This document shows positions 28,312 through 38,308 of a DNA stretch of 39,056 nt, in pieces. Source of the stretch: Penium margaritaceum (taxonomy: Eukaryota > Streptophyta > Zygnematophyceae > Desmidiales > Peniaceae); assembly GCA_023375785.1 (NCBI GenBank), contig SZWC01004776.1:59816-98871 (forward strand), read 5' to 3'. The position numbers and the translations under genes were made by a program. How positions within the stretch are numbered: position 1 is the stretch's first letter; each line of letters opens with the position of its first letter. A model generated the notes under the pieces. The model made no database searches, was not told the DNA's origin, and saw only the letters and a list, made by a program, of their open reading frames with translations.

Positions 28312-28800
28312 TGTTCGATGGTCCTTGACGGCTACACCGACAGCGACTGGGCCTGGAGCCCAGATGGATGCAGCCGTACTGGCTACGTGTTCCTGCTCGG
28401 CGGTACCGCTCTGTCTTGGCGTAACGGGAAGCAGGGCTGCATGGCACATAGCTCGTCGGAGGCAGAGTACGTTGCTTAGGGCGTAGGGGTTGCTGAGGGG
28501 GTATGGCTTCAGCGCCTGTTTCTTGAGCTTGGTCAGTCAGTACCCGCCATTATGCCTCGCTGCGACAACCAGAGTGCTCTCGCCATTGCGAAGAACCCCG
28601 ATGTCTTTCACGCTAGCATGAAGCACATTGCGGTTAAGCATCACTTTGTGCGTGATCTGATGGAGCGACACGTGATCTCCGTCATGTGGGTTGGCACTGA
28701 CATGCAGTGTGCTGATTTCTTAACGAAGGCACTAGCTCGCGGAAAGTTCCTGGTGGCCATTCGTTCTGTTGGGCTTTGCCCCATGCCTGAGAGTGGTTGA
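28312..28800 (+). pseudogene. pol: Element D RNase H domain
   Basis: LDGYTDSDWAWSPDGCSRTGYVF, SSSEAEYVA with a TAG near 28477, RCDNQSALAI, MKHIAVKHHFVRDLMERH and ADFLTKALARGKF, ending at the natural TGA 28798. Same frame as the RT part. Confidence 0.87.
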
Positions 28801-28894
28801 GTGTGGGATGTGTGTCCGTATCTCATCTGTTTCACACACACCATTGTACTTGTCCTAGTGCTACACGTGTATGGACATGCGTACCATCGGGTCA

Positions 28895-28902
28895 TGCGGG
28901 AG
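28895..28902 (+). promoter_or_regulatory. Element D polypurine tract
   Basis: TGCGGGAG before TGTTCT. Compared with A and F, where the tract is GGGGGAG, one G has become C, which would weaken priming. Confidence 0.75.
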
Positions 28903-29538
28903 TGTTCTGATTTGTGACGTTCTTATACAGTCTACTGTGACCACTCGGCCATGTCCATACTCGTGTAGATCCCAATGGCGGGCCTTGGTGACACCGGTGC
29001 GACAACTGGTGGCGGACTACCAGCTTGGGGCTGGCCGACTATCGTTCCAGAGCCTCGGACACTGCCAGAACTTCCTGTTGTTCTTTCTACAGCTTGCAGG
29101 AGTTCTTCAGCGGACTGGCCATGAGCCCGATTTGCATGTTTTTGCATTGCTTGTTGATTGTCTGATGATAGATGCATGCATGTGAACAGCCGTATCGTCC
29201 GTCTTGTGATCCTGCACGTCTAGGTTTAGACGGCGTAGCATTCTGCCATGTGTGCGCAGAGTTATGGCCAAAACAGTGGTTTTGGGCCGGTTTTAGGACA
29301 GCTCTTGGACTGCCGCGTGCGACACCCGCTGTGCGCCGCGGCAAGCATTTATGCCATGGACCTGTCATTTGTCATTTCTCTCAGCAAATGCTATTGAAGC
29401 ATTCAAACACTTTGCCTTATGTCTCCTAGCCAAACTCTTGCCGTTGCGTGCAAGACTTGTGACTGTCGTCACGGTCTGATCAGGCACCGTTGCTTGGTCA
29501 ACGATAGTGTTGCTAGGAAGCTTCCTTGCATCTTCTCA
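28903..29538 (+). repeat. Element D 3' LTR (636 bp)
   Basis: Same length as the 5' LTR, ends CTTCTCA, and is followed by the duplication CCCGG. The inverted repeat TGCCGCG (29311-29317) / CGCGGCA (29337-29343) is perfect here. Confidence 0.93.
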
Positions 29539-29543
29539 CCCGG

Positions 29544-29597
29544 GACTTCTCCAGCACATACGACAGTGCTGGCAAGACACGGTCAATGCGTTCCGGC
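29544..29597 (+). repeat. Element C 3' LTR, piece 2
   Basis: GACTTCTCCAG through GCGTTCCGGC, matching 8750-8803 of the 5' LTR. It lies between D (ends 29538 plus duplication) and F (starts 29598). Confidence 0.9.
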
Positions 29598-30238
29598 TGT
29601 TGTTCTTTGTGCCGTTCCTGTACAGTTTACTGTGACCACTTGGCCGTGTCCATACTCGTGCAGATCCCTGAGGCGGGCGGCCCTGGTGGCACCGACGCGA
29701 CGACAAGCGGCGGACTACCAGCTTGGAGCTGGCCGACCACTGCACCACAGCCCCAGATGCCACCGGGACTCTCTGCTGTGTCTTCTACATCTTGTACGCG
29801 TCTTTCGGCAGACTGGCAATGAGGCCTATTTGCATGTTTTTGCATTGTATGCTCACTATCTGTCAACGGATGCATGCATGTGACCAGTCATAGTGTCCAT
29901 CTTTTGATTCTGCATGTCTAGGTTCAGACGGCATAGCATTCTGACATGTGTGCGCAGAGTTACGGCCAAAACAGTGGTTTTAGGCCGGTTTTAAGACAGC
30001 TCTTGGACTGCCGCGTGCGACACCCGCCGTGCGCCACGGCAGGTATTCATGCCTTGGACCTGTCATTTGTCATTTCTCTCTGCGTATGCTATACTGAAGC
30101 ATTTTGACACTTTGCCTTGTGTCTCCTAGCCAAACCCGTGCCATAGTGTGTACGACCTGTGACTGTCAACACCGTCTGATCAGGCACTGACGCCTAGTCA
30201 GCGGCTGCGTTGCTAGGAAGCTTCCACGCATATTCTCA
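29598..30238 (+). repeat. Element F 5' LTR (641 bp)
   Basis: TGTTGTTCTTTG to ATATTCTCA, followed by the primer site. It carries the family inverted repeat at 29964-29986 and GGAAGCTTCC near its end. Confidence 0.93.
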
Positions 30239-30250
30239 TGGTATCAGAGC
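30239..30250 (+). promoter_or_regulatory. Element F primer-binding site
   Basis: TGGTATCAGAGC directly after the LTR; initiator tRNA-Met type. Confidence 0.92.
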
Positions 30251-31151
30251 AGTGAGACAGTTTTCACTGAGCTGCATAGCAGAGACACAGCAAAGCAACA
30301 GCAGTGAGAGTCACCGCTGCAACAGAGTTCCTGAGGCCTGTTGGAGACGGCCGGGCGCCGTCTACGCAGCCCCACCCACCACGTGAGATTGCAACAGCAG
30401 AGGCAGCAGCAGCGTTGTGCACCGCCACGCGAGGTGCGTGGCGGCTGCAGTGAGTGCAGCCGCCCCTCCCACAGCCGTAGCAGCAGAGCAGCAACAGCAG
30501 AGGCGGCGGCAGCAGCAGCGCAGCAACAACGGCGGCAACAGTAGCACGGCAGCAGCAACGGCAGCAGCAGCGTAGCAGCAACGGCGGCAACAGCAACGCA
30601 GCTGCAGCAGCGGCAGCTGCGACGGCAACAGCAGAGCAGTAGTAGTAGTAGCAGTAGCAGCAACGCGGCAGCGGCAGCAGCAGCAGCACGGCAGCGGCAA
30701 CAGCAGCAGCGCGCGGCGGCGGTAGCGAGCAGCAGCCGCAGCGCGCAACAGCAGCAGCAGCAGCAGCGCAGCCGCTGCTGCCACCGCTGCATCCACAGCT
30801 ACACAGCTGTTGCTGCAGCTGACAGCGCAGCTACAGCAGCAGCTGGGTAGAAGCTGCAACGCAGCTTTTGCGCAGCGTCCGCGCGGCCGCCGCGGAGCGG
30901 CTGCACGCGCGTGCAGATTCGCAAAGAAGGAAAAAAAGAAAAAAAAAAGGGAGACAAGCCGACGTCAGCAATTCTGCTTGTTGACGACATCAGTCGTGCT
31001 GATGTCAGCAACCACCTGCTGACATCAGCACCATACTTAGTCAAGTATTTGGCCGGACAGTCAAAAGTTGCCAGCATTTTAACTTCTCGAGAAACGCTGA
31101 CATTTTTAAAATCGGACAAACTTCATCCATCGCCCCATACTAAGCGGCGAC
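30251..31151 (+). other. Element F leader: CAG/GCA-rich, then TGACGTCA-type motifs
   Basis: Near-continuous CAG, CGG and GCA triplets from about 30380 to 30850. Then 30957-31032 has GACGTCAGCAA, TGATGTCAGCAA and TGACATCAGCA words, and a CTCGAGAAACGCTGACA block before the gag ATG. Confidence 0.65.
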
Positions 31152-32651
31152 ATGAGCCTGTCCGACAGCAAGGAGAAGGGACCAGGCGATCCCCCCTCCT
31201 CGTCTGGCGTACTGAGTCCACGCTCGCAGGCCATTGAGGACCCGCGCAGCCAGCAGAATGAGATGCTTCGTCTCTAGAGAGAGCAGACTGACGACATCCG
31301 CACGCTAACTGAGCTTCTGCGTGCTCAGTCCCCGGCCCCTCCGCGGATTTCCGAGGGAACTGCCGGAGTTGCGGCCTCTACCCAGCATTCGGTCCAGGCA
31401 CCCGTGACAGGCGCTCCACCTGACCCACCACCTGTTGACCTCCTTGATGATGAGCCACTACACGATGAGCCATACATGCCAGGCATCACGGATGATTCCC
31501 AGGAGCACGAGATTCGAGTTCTCCGGGAGCGCCTCCGTCAGCTGCAGACGGGTACCCGACCTCCACCGGTTTCCCCGATACGATCATCACCTGACTACCC
31601 TGGCGATCACCCTCTCCCAGGAGTTTTTCCCATCCCTCATCCTCCTCAGCCTGCGGTTGCTGTCCCCACGGAGTGGCAACCTAAGGACTTTGAGGCACCA
31701 CCCCCACGGTACATCAGCGAGGATGGTTTCGACTGCTGGGAGATCGTGTTTCAGGTGTGGGCTACATGTGGAGGAGTGTGGCCTTACTACCACAGCTCGT
31801 ACCAGTCTACAAACCAAGCACAGGCACTGACATTAGCCCGAGCCATGCGCGGACTTCTCCACGCCATGCCACGCGAGACTGTCGTTGACTTCCGCCCCTT
31901 CCTTGGCGAGGCTGGCACAAGCACCGGCGCCGATCCCCGTGGAGGCTGGGATCTGGCGTTATCCTTGCTAGCCGCAAAGACACACGCCACTCGTGCGTCA
32001 CACATTCGTGCTTTCCATTCGCTTTGTCAGGGGCCTGCAGAGTCTGCAGCAGATTACTGGCAACGCACTATGCTTATCTACACGCGTTTGAGGACCTCAG
32101 GAGGCACACAGTTGTGGGTTCTTCGGACGATTATGCTCCGAGTTCGCCTTGAGTACACCGACATCTTCACACGGTACAGCGACGCTGTCCTCGAGCCTTT
32201 CTCAGCCACTCTGCAGCTGCTCCCTTGGGCACATCAGCTTTTCCTCCAGGTGACTTCAGCCCGTGAGGCAGCAGTAGCGCATCAGGAGACCTCCCTCGCT
32301 GCAGCAGTCGTTGCATCACCACCATCTTCTCTCCTGCAGTCACCCTCATCCACCTCTACCATGACCACCTCATCTTCCTCCTCCTCTTTGACCCCGTCTA
32401 CACCCACGCAAACATAGGGCATTGCAGCAGCCGCCCAGGGGAAGAAGAAGAATAGGAAGCATGCATCAGGTCAGCAGCAGTTTTCATCTAGTGGTAGCAA
32501 TGGCCGTTCTGTGCACTGCTACAACTGTGGAGGCGCCCATCGCTACACCGAGTGTCAACAGCCGCTTTACTGGGCGCGGATCACCCGTGGGTTTCAAGCT
32601 GCTCATGCTCTTCGTTCCACGTCCGGCTCATCTCCCGCACCCTCCTCGTGA
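31152..32651 (+). pseudogene. gag: Element F gag (broken)
   Basis: ATG 31152 starts MSLSDSKEKGPGD. TAG at 31275 interrupts the helical N-part. The capsid-like region is the best preserved of the family (DCWEIVFQVWATCGGVWPYYHSSYQ, ARAMRGLLHAMPRETVVDFRPFLGE, ESAADYWQRTM). A Ser/Thr run, TAG 32415, and a basic stretch follow. The zinc knuckle CYNCGGAHRYTEC is intact and spaced CX2CX3HX4C. A TGA at 32649 precedes pol in the same frame. So Gag and Pol were one fused frame, without a frameshift signal. Confidence 0.9.
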
Positions 32652-33620
32652 TGTGCAGCGGCCATGACTGCAGCTGTTCCTGCGTCCTCACCGGCGAGTA
32701 GCAGCGATCCGGACCCACGCGACCGCATCATCACCGAGCTTTGTCATCTTCTGGCGCTTCGCATTCAGGGAGGTGTGAGTGTGTTGTCATCGTCGGGTGG
32801 TTCACAGACTGCTTGTTTGTCCATTCCCGTGGCTCATGATGACGCGTGTGGGGGAGCACAATCAACATGTGATGATGATGGATCTGACTGCACTAACTGG
32901 ATCCATGAGTCTCATCTTCGTGACGTACGTCGTTCCTCCCCACTGTCGGCTCAGCGTCCCTCTGATGCTGGGTGTTCCATTGCTCGTTGTACAGTGACGT
33001 CCACTAGTCGTGACTCCAGTGGCACTTGGATCATCTATTCCGGGGCCACCCATCACATGACGTGTCGTCGCAGTGACTTTGTCGTACTTGGTCCTGTCAC
33101 GACTGTCCGTCCTGTTCGTACAGGCTCTGGTCAATCCTTGCCAGTCCTCGGTGTGGGAGTTGTATGTTTCGACGGTCCGTCTGGCCCCTTGTAACTTTCT
33201 GACGTGTTGTTTTTGCCTGATCTTGAGCTCAGCCTGATTTCTGTGTGTGCCTGCACTCTGATGGGTGTCTTTGTGGAGCACACCGCTGATTCAGCGACTG
33301 TGACTGCTACTGACACCCGTAGGATTGTCTTGCGTGCTTCAGTCATAGATGATTTATATCGTATCGCTCGGCCCTCCTCCCCTTGCTCTCCCTCCTTATC
33401 CGGTCACGTTTTTGTCACTGGTGTTCTATCCTCGGAACACCAGCTGTTGCTTCATCGTCGTCTGTGTCATGTGGGCTCCGACACTGTGTCGAAGCTCATT
33501 CGAACACAGCCTGCTCTTGGTCTTGACGTTGCTTCTTTCGAGAATCCACCCAAGACCAACTGTCTTTTCTGCACTCAGGGGAAGATGCACCGGTGCACCT
33601 ACCCTGACTCGCGTTCCCGA
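32652..33620 (+). pseudogene. pol: Element F protease and pre-integrase region (broken)
   Basis: The protease block reads WIIYSGATHHMT (near 33027-33062): the catalytic Asp is Tyr, so it would be dead even without stops. A TAA at 33192 interrupts GPL*LSDVLFLPDLELSL. The pre-integrase part is well kept: LSSEHQLLLHRRLCHVGSDTVSKLIRTQPA and CLFCTQGKMHRCTYPDSRSRAL. Confidence 0.87.
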
Positions 33621-34394
33621 GCACTTAGGCCTCTCGAGTTGGTCCACTCGGACCTTCTCGGTCCTCTCCCGGTCGAGTCCCTGTCAGACAGGGGCCGGTA
33701 TGTTCTGACGCTGACTGATGACTTCACCCGCATGCGGTGGGTCTACAGTCTGCATTCGAAGAGTGACGCCGCCCTTGCGGTTCGGCTTTGGCTCGTGATG
33801 GCTGAGCGTCAGTCTCGCCACACGCTACATACTTTTTGCTCGGATCGCGGCGACGAGTTCCTTGGCGAGATGGACTCCTTCTTTGCTGAGCACGGGATTT
33901 TTCACCAGGTCTCCGCTCCTGCTACTCTATAGCATAACGTTGTATCTGAGCGCTGGAACCGCACCATGGAGGATGCGGTTTGCGCCATGCGGTCTGAGTG
34001 TGGTCTCCCGGAGTCTTTTGCCTTCGAGGGCTTTGTCTACATGACTTGGGTCTGAAACCGCCTCCCGCATGGTCCACTTCCGGACCATGTTACACCGTAC
34101 GAGCTCTGGTTTGGCCACCGTGCTGACCTTCGTCTCGCTCGCGTCTGGGGATCCCTGGCCTCAGTGTGGTACACCAAGGACCAGTAGGCGTCCAAGGTCT
34201 CCCCTCGGGGTTGCTTGTGTGCCTTCATTGGCATCTCCCCGCGGTCGAAGGCCTCGCGTTTTTGGGACCCCACTCGCCGCCGCGTCATTGAGTCCCGTGA
34301 CGTGCTATTTTTTTAGTCACTCACTTACCGTGACCTGACTTCGATCACAGCCCTCTCCGCAGCCCATGTCCCTTCCTCTGAGGGTCCTCGACGG
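33621..34394 (+). pseudogene. pol: Element F integrase (broken)
   Basis: LVHSDLLGP, then CSDRGDEF (usual Gly-Gly-Glu-Phe altered to Gly-Asp-Glu-Phe), then VVSERWNR with the catalytic Glu kept but the preceding Gly changed to Val. Stops: TAG 33930, TGA near 34054, TAG near 34186 and TAG near 34313. Two of these replace Gln codons and one a Trp codon seen in a sister copy. Confidence 0.86.
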
Positions 34395-35172
34395 ATGGGG
34401 GAGACTTCTCGGCAAGCGACCATACCTCGTCCGGCTGATGTGTCCACTCGAGCCCCCTCTCGATCTCCAGCCCTTGATGATCCGGCTATCATTGCCATCG
34501 GCCCAGAGATCTCGCCTGTACAGCCTGTTTCACACCCCACAGGTACCTCTTCTCTCACGCCTCCTCCTGCACCATCACCTCTGTCTGCTGGCACCCCTAC
34601 TCCTGCATCTGACCCAGTCTTGCCCACTCCCGTTCCTACGTCGGTTGACACCCCTGCCTCAGTGTCTGGACCAGCCTTGCCTGCTGTCACACCCAGCCCC
34701 GTGTCTCCCACACACTCATCTCCTCGCTCGGCATCTCCGGCTGTCTCGTCTCAGCCCTCACCAGCTGTGGTCGTACCTGTTCCTGTGGTCGTACCTGTCC
34801 CTGAGCCTGAGGTGCGCCCCTCGACCTCCGGTTACTCCCGTGAGCCCGGTGGCCGCCTTCGACCACTAGACTCCGGAGCTNCCTGCTCCTGCGTCTGACC
34901 CAGTCTTGCCCACTCCCGTTCCTACGTCGGTTGACACCCCTGCCTCAGTGTCTGGACCAGCCTTGCCTGCTGTCACACCCAGCCCCGTGTCTCCCACACA
35001 CTCATCTCCTCGCTCGGCATCTCCGGCTGTCTCGTCTCAGCCCTCACCAGCTGTGGTCGTACCTGTTCCTGTGGTCGTACCTATCCCTGAGCCTGAGGTG
35101 CGCCCCTCGTCCTCTGGTTACTCCCGTGAGCCCGGTAGCCGCCTTCGACCACTAGACTCTGCAGCTCAGTGA
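34395..35172 (+). pseudogene. pol: Element F pol linker (Pro/Ser-rich, contains duplicated join)
   Basis: ADVSTRAPSRSPALDDPAIIAIGPEIS, Pro/Ser/Val repeats and GYSREPGGRLRPLDSG. The stretch 34596-34880 recurs at 34882-35166 across an N, which also shifts the frame by one. Confidence 0.75.
34596..35166. other. Probable assembly join: 285-bp direct duplication around N at 34881
   Basis: The two copies differ at a handful of sites, as two alleles might. The offset is 286 bp (3x95+1). Frame use before the N and after it differs by exactly this remainder. Confidence 0.85.
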
Positions 35173-36402
35173 GCGTCGGGTCCCGGACCCGGGCGTTCCA
35201 CTCGCAGCATCGCGAGCGGTGATCCAGGCACAAAGGCCTTAGGCCTTAGTGCCCGCACCGAGCTTTTAGAGGTACATCCAGCGTGCCCTGTAGGGCACGA
35301 CCTGGTCACTCGCGAGTTCCATATCGCCTGTGACGCAACAGCTGATCTCGTGGCCGTCAGACTCTACACTGAGGCGTGTGCACTTGCCACGCAGAGTTCC
35401 CCCTCTATGGCGACTGACCCTGGCACATTGAGGGAGGCTCTCTCATCAGAGGATACCGATGCCTAGCGAGCTACTTGCGAGGATGAGCTTCGTGCTATCC
35501 GAGAGCACAGAGTCTATGAGCTTGTTGACCTTCCCCCAGGGAGGAAGGCAATTCAGGTCAAGTGGGTCTTTTGCAAGAAGGTGAAGCCGGATGGCTCACT
35601 GGAATGCTACAAGGCCCGCTTGGTCGTCAAGGGGCACTCTCAGATGGAGGGAGTTGATTACACTGACACCTTTACCCCTGTCGGCCGCATGACCTCAGCT
35701 CGAGCTCTGTTCGGTGTAGTGGCTGAGCATGACTGGGAACTGCACCAGATGGATGTGAACAATGCGTTCCTCCATGGCTCTCTGAATTAGGAGATTTACG
35801 TGGCTCAGCCACCAGGTTTTGAGGATGGTGACAAGGTCTGGCGCTTGCGCAAGTCCTTGTACGGCCTCAAGCAGTCTCCACGGTGTTGGACCCGGGAGAT
35901 CACTGGCACTTTGACTCGCGCAGGATATGTACAAAGTGAGGCAGACCCCTCGCTCTTCATCCTATCGACACCCGAGCGATTCACCGCCATCCTCGTCTAT
36001 GTTGATGACCTCCTCATTGCTTCTCCATCCCTGGAGGCCGTGAAGGAGGCCAAGGTTGTCCTGCAGACTCCCTACAGGATGAAGGACCTCGGTCTTGCAT
36101 CGGTGTTTCTTGGTATGGAGATCGTGCAAGATCGCAGACATCGGACACTGTTGCTGCATCTGGCCCGATACGCACGAGTTGTGGGGGAGCGCTTCAGTGA
36201 TCTCCTTGGTGCAGTGCCATCCGCTTCCACACCTCTTACACCCCATGGGCAGGATGCCCTGAAGGTGGATGATCCTACAAAGCTGGGGGAGATAGTGGAA
36301 GTGACCTTCTACCTCCGTCTCATCGGATCTTTGATGTACCTGGCCACCACCACGCGTCCTGACATCGCGTTTGTAGTCAACCTCCTCGCTCAGTTCTCGT
36401 AG
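35173..36402 (+). pseudogene. pol: Element F reverse transcriptase (broken)
   Basis: EVHPACPVGHDLVTREFHIACD leads into VYELVDLPPGRKAIQVKWVFCKKVKPDGSLECYKARL, HQMDVNNAFLHG and VYVDDLLIAS, so both catalytic blocks are intact. Stops at 35167, near 35463, TAG 35788 (Glu in D) and TAG 36400 (Gln in D). It also has the connection blocks PSASTPLTPHGQD and LIGSLMYLATTTRPDIAFVVNLLAQFS. Confidence 0.9.
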
Positions 36403-36979
36403 GCTCCACGAGCGACAGCCCTTCACGCGCCTGTGCAAGTGGTACGATACGTGGTCTCCACACCGTACCTCAGACTCTGCTTTTGTCGGCAGTGTTCGGT
36501 GGTCCTTGACGGCTCACTGATAGTGACTGGGCTTGGAGTCATGATGGGCGCAGTCATACTGGCTACGTGTTCCTGCTCGGTGGTAGCGCTTTATCTTGGC
36601 GAAGCGGGAAGCAGGGCTGCATTGCACATAGCTCGTTGGAGGCAGAGTATGTTGCTTTGGGCGCAGGGGCTGCTGAGGCAGTATGGCTGCACACTTATTT
36701 CTTGAGCTTGGGCAGTCAGTAACGGCAATTGTGCTGCGTTGCGACAACCAGAGTGCTCTCACCATTGCGGAGAACTCTGGTGTTTTTCATGCTCGCACAA
36801 AGCACATTGCGGTTGAGCATCTCTTCGTTCGTGATCTGGTGGAGCGACGCGTGATCTCCATCATGTGGGTTGGTACTCACATGCAGCGTGCTAATTTCTT
36901 GACGAAGGCACTTGCTCGCAGAAAGTTCCTAGTGGCCATTCGTTCTGTTGGGCTTCGCCCTGTGCCTGAGAGTGGTTGA
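36403..36979 (+). pseudogene. pol: Element F RNase H (two 1-bp deletions)
   Basis: Compared with D, one base is missing near 36514 (GGCT-CACTGA) and another near 36690. The first removes the YTDSDW block from frame; the last ~95 codons (LRCDNQSALTIAENSGVFHARTKHIAVEHLFVRDLVERR, FLTKALARRKF) are open in a third frame to TGA 36977. Confidence 0.88.
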
Positions 36980-37074
36980 GTGTGGTATGTGCGTCTGCGT
37001 CTCATTTGTTTGTGTCACTCACTATTGTGTTCGTACCAGTGCTGCACGCTTATGGACATGCGTACCATCGGGTC

Positions 37075-37083
37075 ATGGGGGAG
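37075..37083 (+). promoter_or_regulatory. Element F polypurine tract
   Basis: ATGGGGGAG before TGTTGTTC; preceded by the same ATGGACATGCGTACCATCGG block as in A and D. Confidence 0.85.
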
Positions 37084-37724
37084 TGTTGTTCTTTGTACCG
37101 TTCCTGTACAGTTTACTGTGACCACTCGGCCGTGTCCATACTGGTGCAGATCCCTGAGGCGGGCGGCCCTGGTGGCACCGACGCGACGTCAGGCGGCGGA
37201 CTACCAGCTTGGAGCTGGCCGACCAATGCACCACAGCCCCAGATGCCACTGGGACTCTCCGTTGTGTCTTCTACATCTTGCACGCGTCTTTCGGCAGACT
37301 GGCCATGAGGCCTATTTGCATGTTTTTGCATTGTATGCTCACTATCTGTCGATGGATGCATGCATGTGACCAGTCATAGCGTTCGTCTTTTTATTCTGCA
37401 CGTCTAGGTTCAGACGGCATAGCATTCTAACATGTGTGCCCAGAGTTACGGCCAAAACAGTGGTTTTGGGCCGGTTTTAAGACAGCTCTTGGACTGCTGC
37501 GTGCGACACCCGCCGTGCGCCGCGGCAGGTATTTATGCCTTGGACCTGTCATTTGTCATTTCTCTGTGCGTATGCTATGTTGAAGCATTCTGACACTTTG
37601 CCTTGTGTCTCCTAGCCAAACCCGTGCCGTAGTGTGTACGACCTGTGACTGTCGACACCGTCTGATCAGGCACTGACGCCTAGTCAGCGGCTACGTTGCT
37701 AGGAAGCTTCCACGCATATTCTCA
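37084..37724 (+). repeat. Element F 3' LTR (641 bp)
   Basis: Same length as the 5' LTR; starts TGTTGTTC and ends ATATTCTCA. Inverted repeat at 37450-37472; TATTTATG at 37530. Confidence 0.93.
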
Positions 37725-37729
37725 ACGGC

Positions 37730-38223
37730 AGCCCTGTTGGCTCGTTGGTAGCTAGGAGAGTTTTCTCGGTGGGTTGAGACCCGCGCACCCGGTGGACTCT
37801 ACTAGTGCGACGAGGAGACTCGATGGCTGTAGTGGGGCTTCCGATGTTTGGAAAGCCGTACGTGATGTCTGGACGATGATTCTGAGATTTCTTAGCGCTG
37901 CTCGTATTTTCTCGGTGGTCGAGACCCAGACATTCGGAGAGCTATTTCGGTGCCTCGAGGAGACCACCGTTACTGTTATCATGGTGTATGTAATGTGTTC
38001 TCCCCGCTGACTCGTTTGGGTTCAGCGGGGGTGACGGGGCCCGGTGCAGCTAGCTGCCGGCGCCCCTGTATAAGCCCGCTAAGGGCTCATTTGTACCCTC
38101 TCCTTGTTCTTTTATATTCAGCGTCTCAGACTTGGTCAAATTCTTGCCGTCTTGCATCGCACTCACCCACATAGCTCATGTTTGTTTTGGCATGGGCCTG
38201 CATGCCCTAAAACATTTCCGATT
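37730..38223 (+). repeat. Element C 3' LTR, piece 3
   Basis: AGCCCTGTTGGCTCG through TTTCCGATT, colinear with 8804-9296. It includes the TATA-like GTATAAG near 38069 and ends directly before CATCA, C's target duplication. Confidence 0.92.
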
Positions 38224-38308
38224 CATCAAGGATCTGCACGAGTATGGACACGACCGAGTGGTCACAAAAAAACTGTACAGGTCGACAGGAACGTCACAAA
38301 TCACATCA
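38224..38308 (-). repeat. LTR relic H, right part (minus strand)
   Basis: The minus strand starts TGATGTGATTTGTGACGTTC and continues GTGACCACTCGGTCGTGTCC and ATACTCGTGCAGATCC, closely matching the first ~80 bp of the D LTR. It is broken at C's insertion and continues at 8629 leftward. Confidence 0.85.

Larger units (their letters stand above)
14715..29538 (+). mobile_element. Element D: Ty1/copia retrotransposon, interrupted by E
   Basis: LTRs 14715-15350 and 28903-29538 (636 bp each). The target duplication cccgg (14710-14714, 29539-29543) places D inside C's 3' LTR. The internal part is gag-pol of the A/F family, split in gag by the minus-strand element E (17316-24108). Net length without E and the duplicated join is about 7.7 kb, similar to A and F. 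By eye the LTRs differ at roughly one base in ten over their first 230 bp, so D is not recent. Pol is broken by stops and a 14-bp deletion. Confidence 0.95.
29598..37724 (+). mobile_element. Element F: Ty1/copia retrotransposon, sister of A and D
   Basis: LTRs 29598-30238 and 37084-37724, both 641 bp. Flanks are CCGGC and ACGGC, a 5-bp duplication with one mismatch, inside C's 3' LTR. One continuous frame from ATG 31152 carries gag and pol. It is broken by several stops, two 1-bp deletions in RNase H and a 286-bp duplicated join. By eye the first ~230 bp of the LTRs differ at about one base in 17, so F appears younger than D. Confidence 0.94.
8630..38223 (+). mobile_element. Element C: non-autonomous LTR retrotransposon, host of nested D, E and F
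   Basis: 5' LTR 8630-9296, primer site 9297, internal region to 14593, purine tract, then a 3' LTR in three pieces (14594-14714, 29544-29597, 37730-38223). These pieces sum to about the 667 bp of the 5' LTR. The target duplication catca flanks the whole at 8625-8629 and 38224-38228. The internal ~5.3 kb shows none of the gag-pol motifs found in A, D, E and F. This is the architecture of a large retrotransposon derivative that depends on proteins from another element. Which partner it uses is unknown. Its LTRs share short motifs with the A/D/F family. Confidence 0.9.

Noticed and set aside
979..37724. Alternative genetic code with TAG read as Gln
   Set aside because: TAG also replaces Trp and Glu codons, TGA replaces Arg and Trp, and a TAA is found. 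CAG is used normally at the same positions in sister copies. Decay explains it better.
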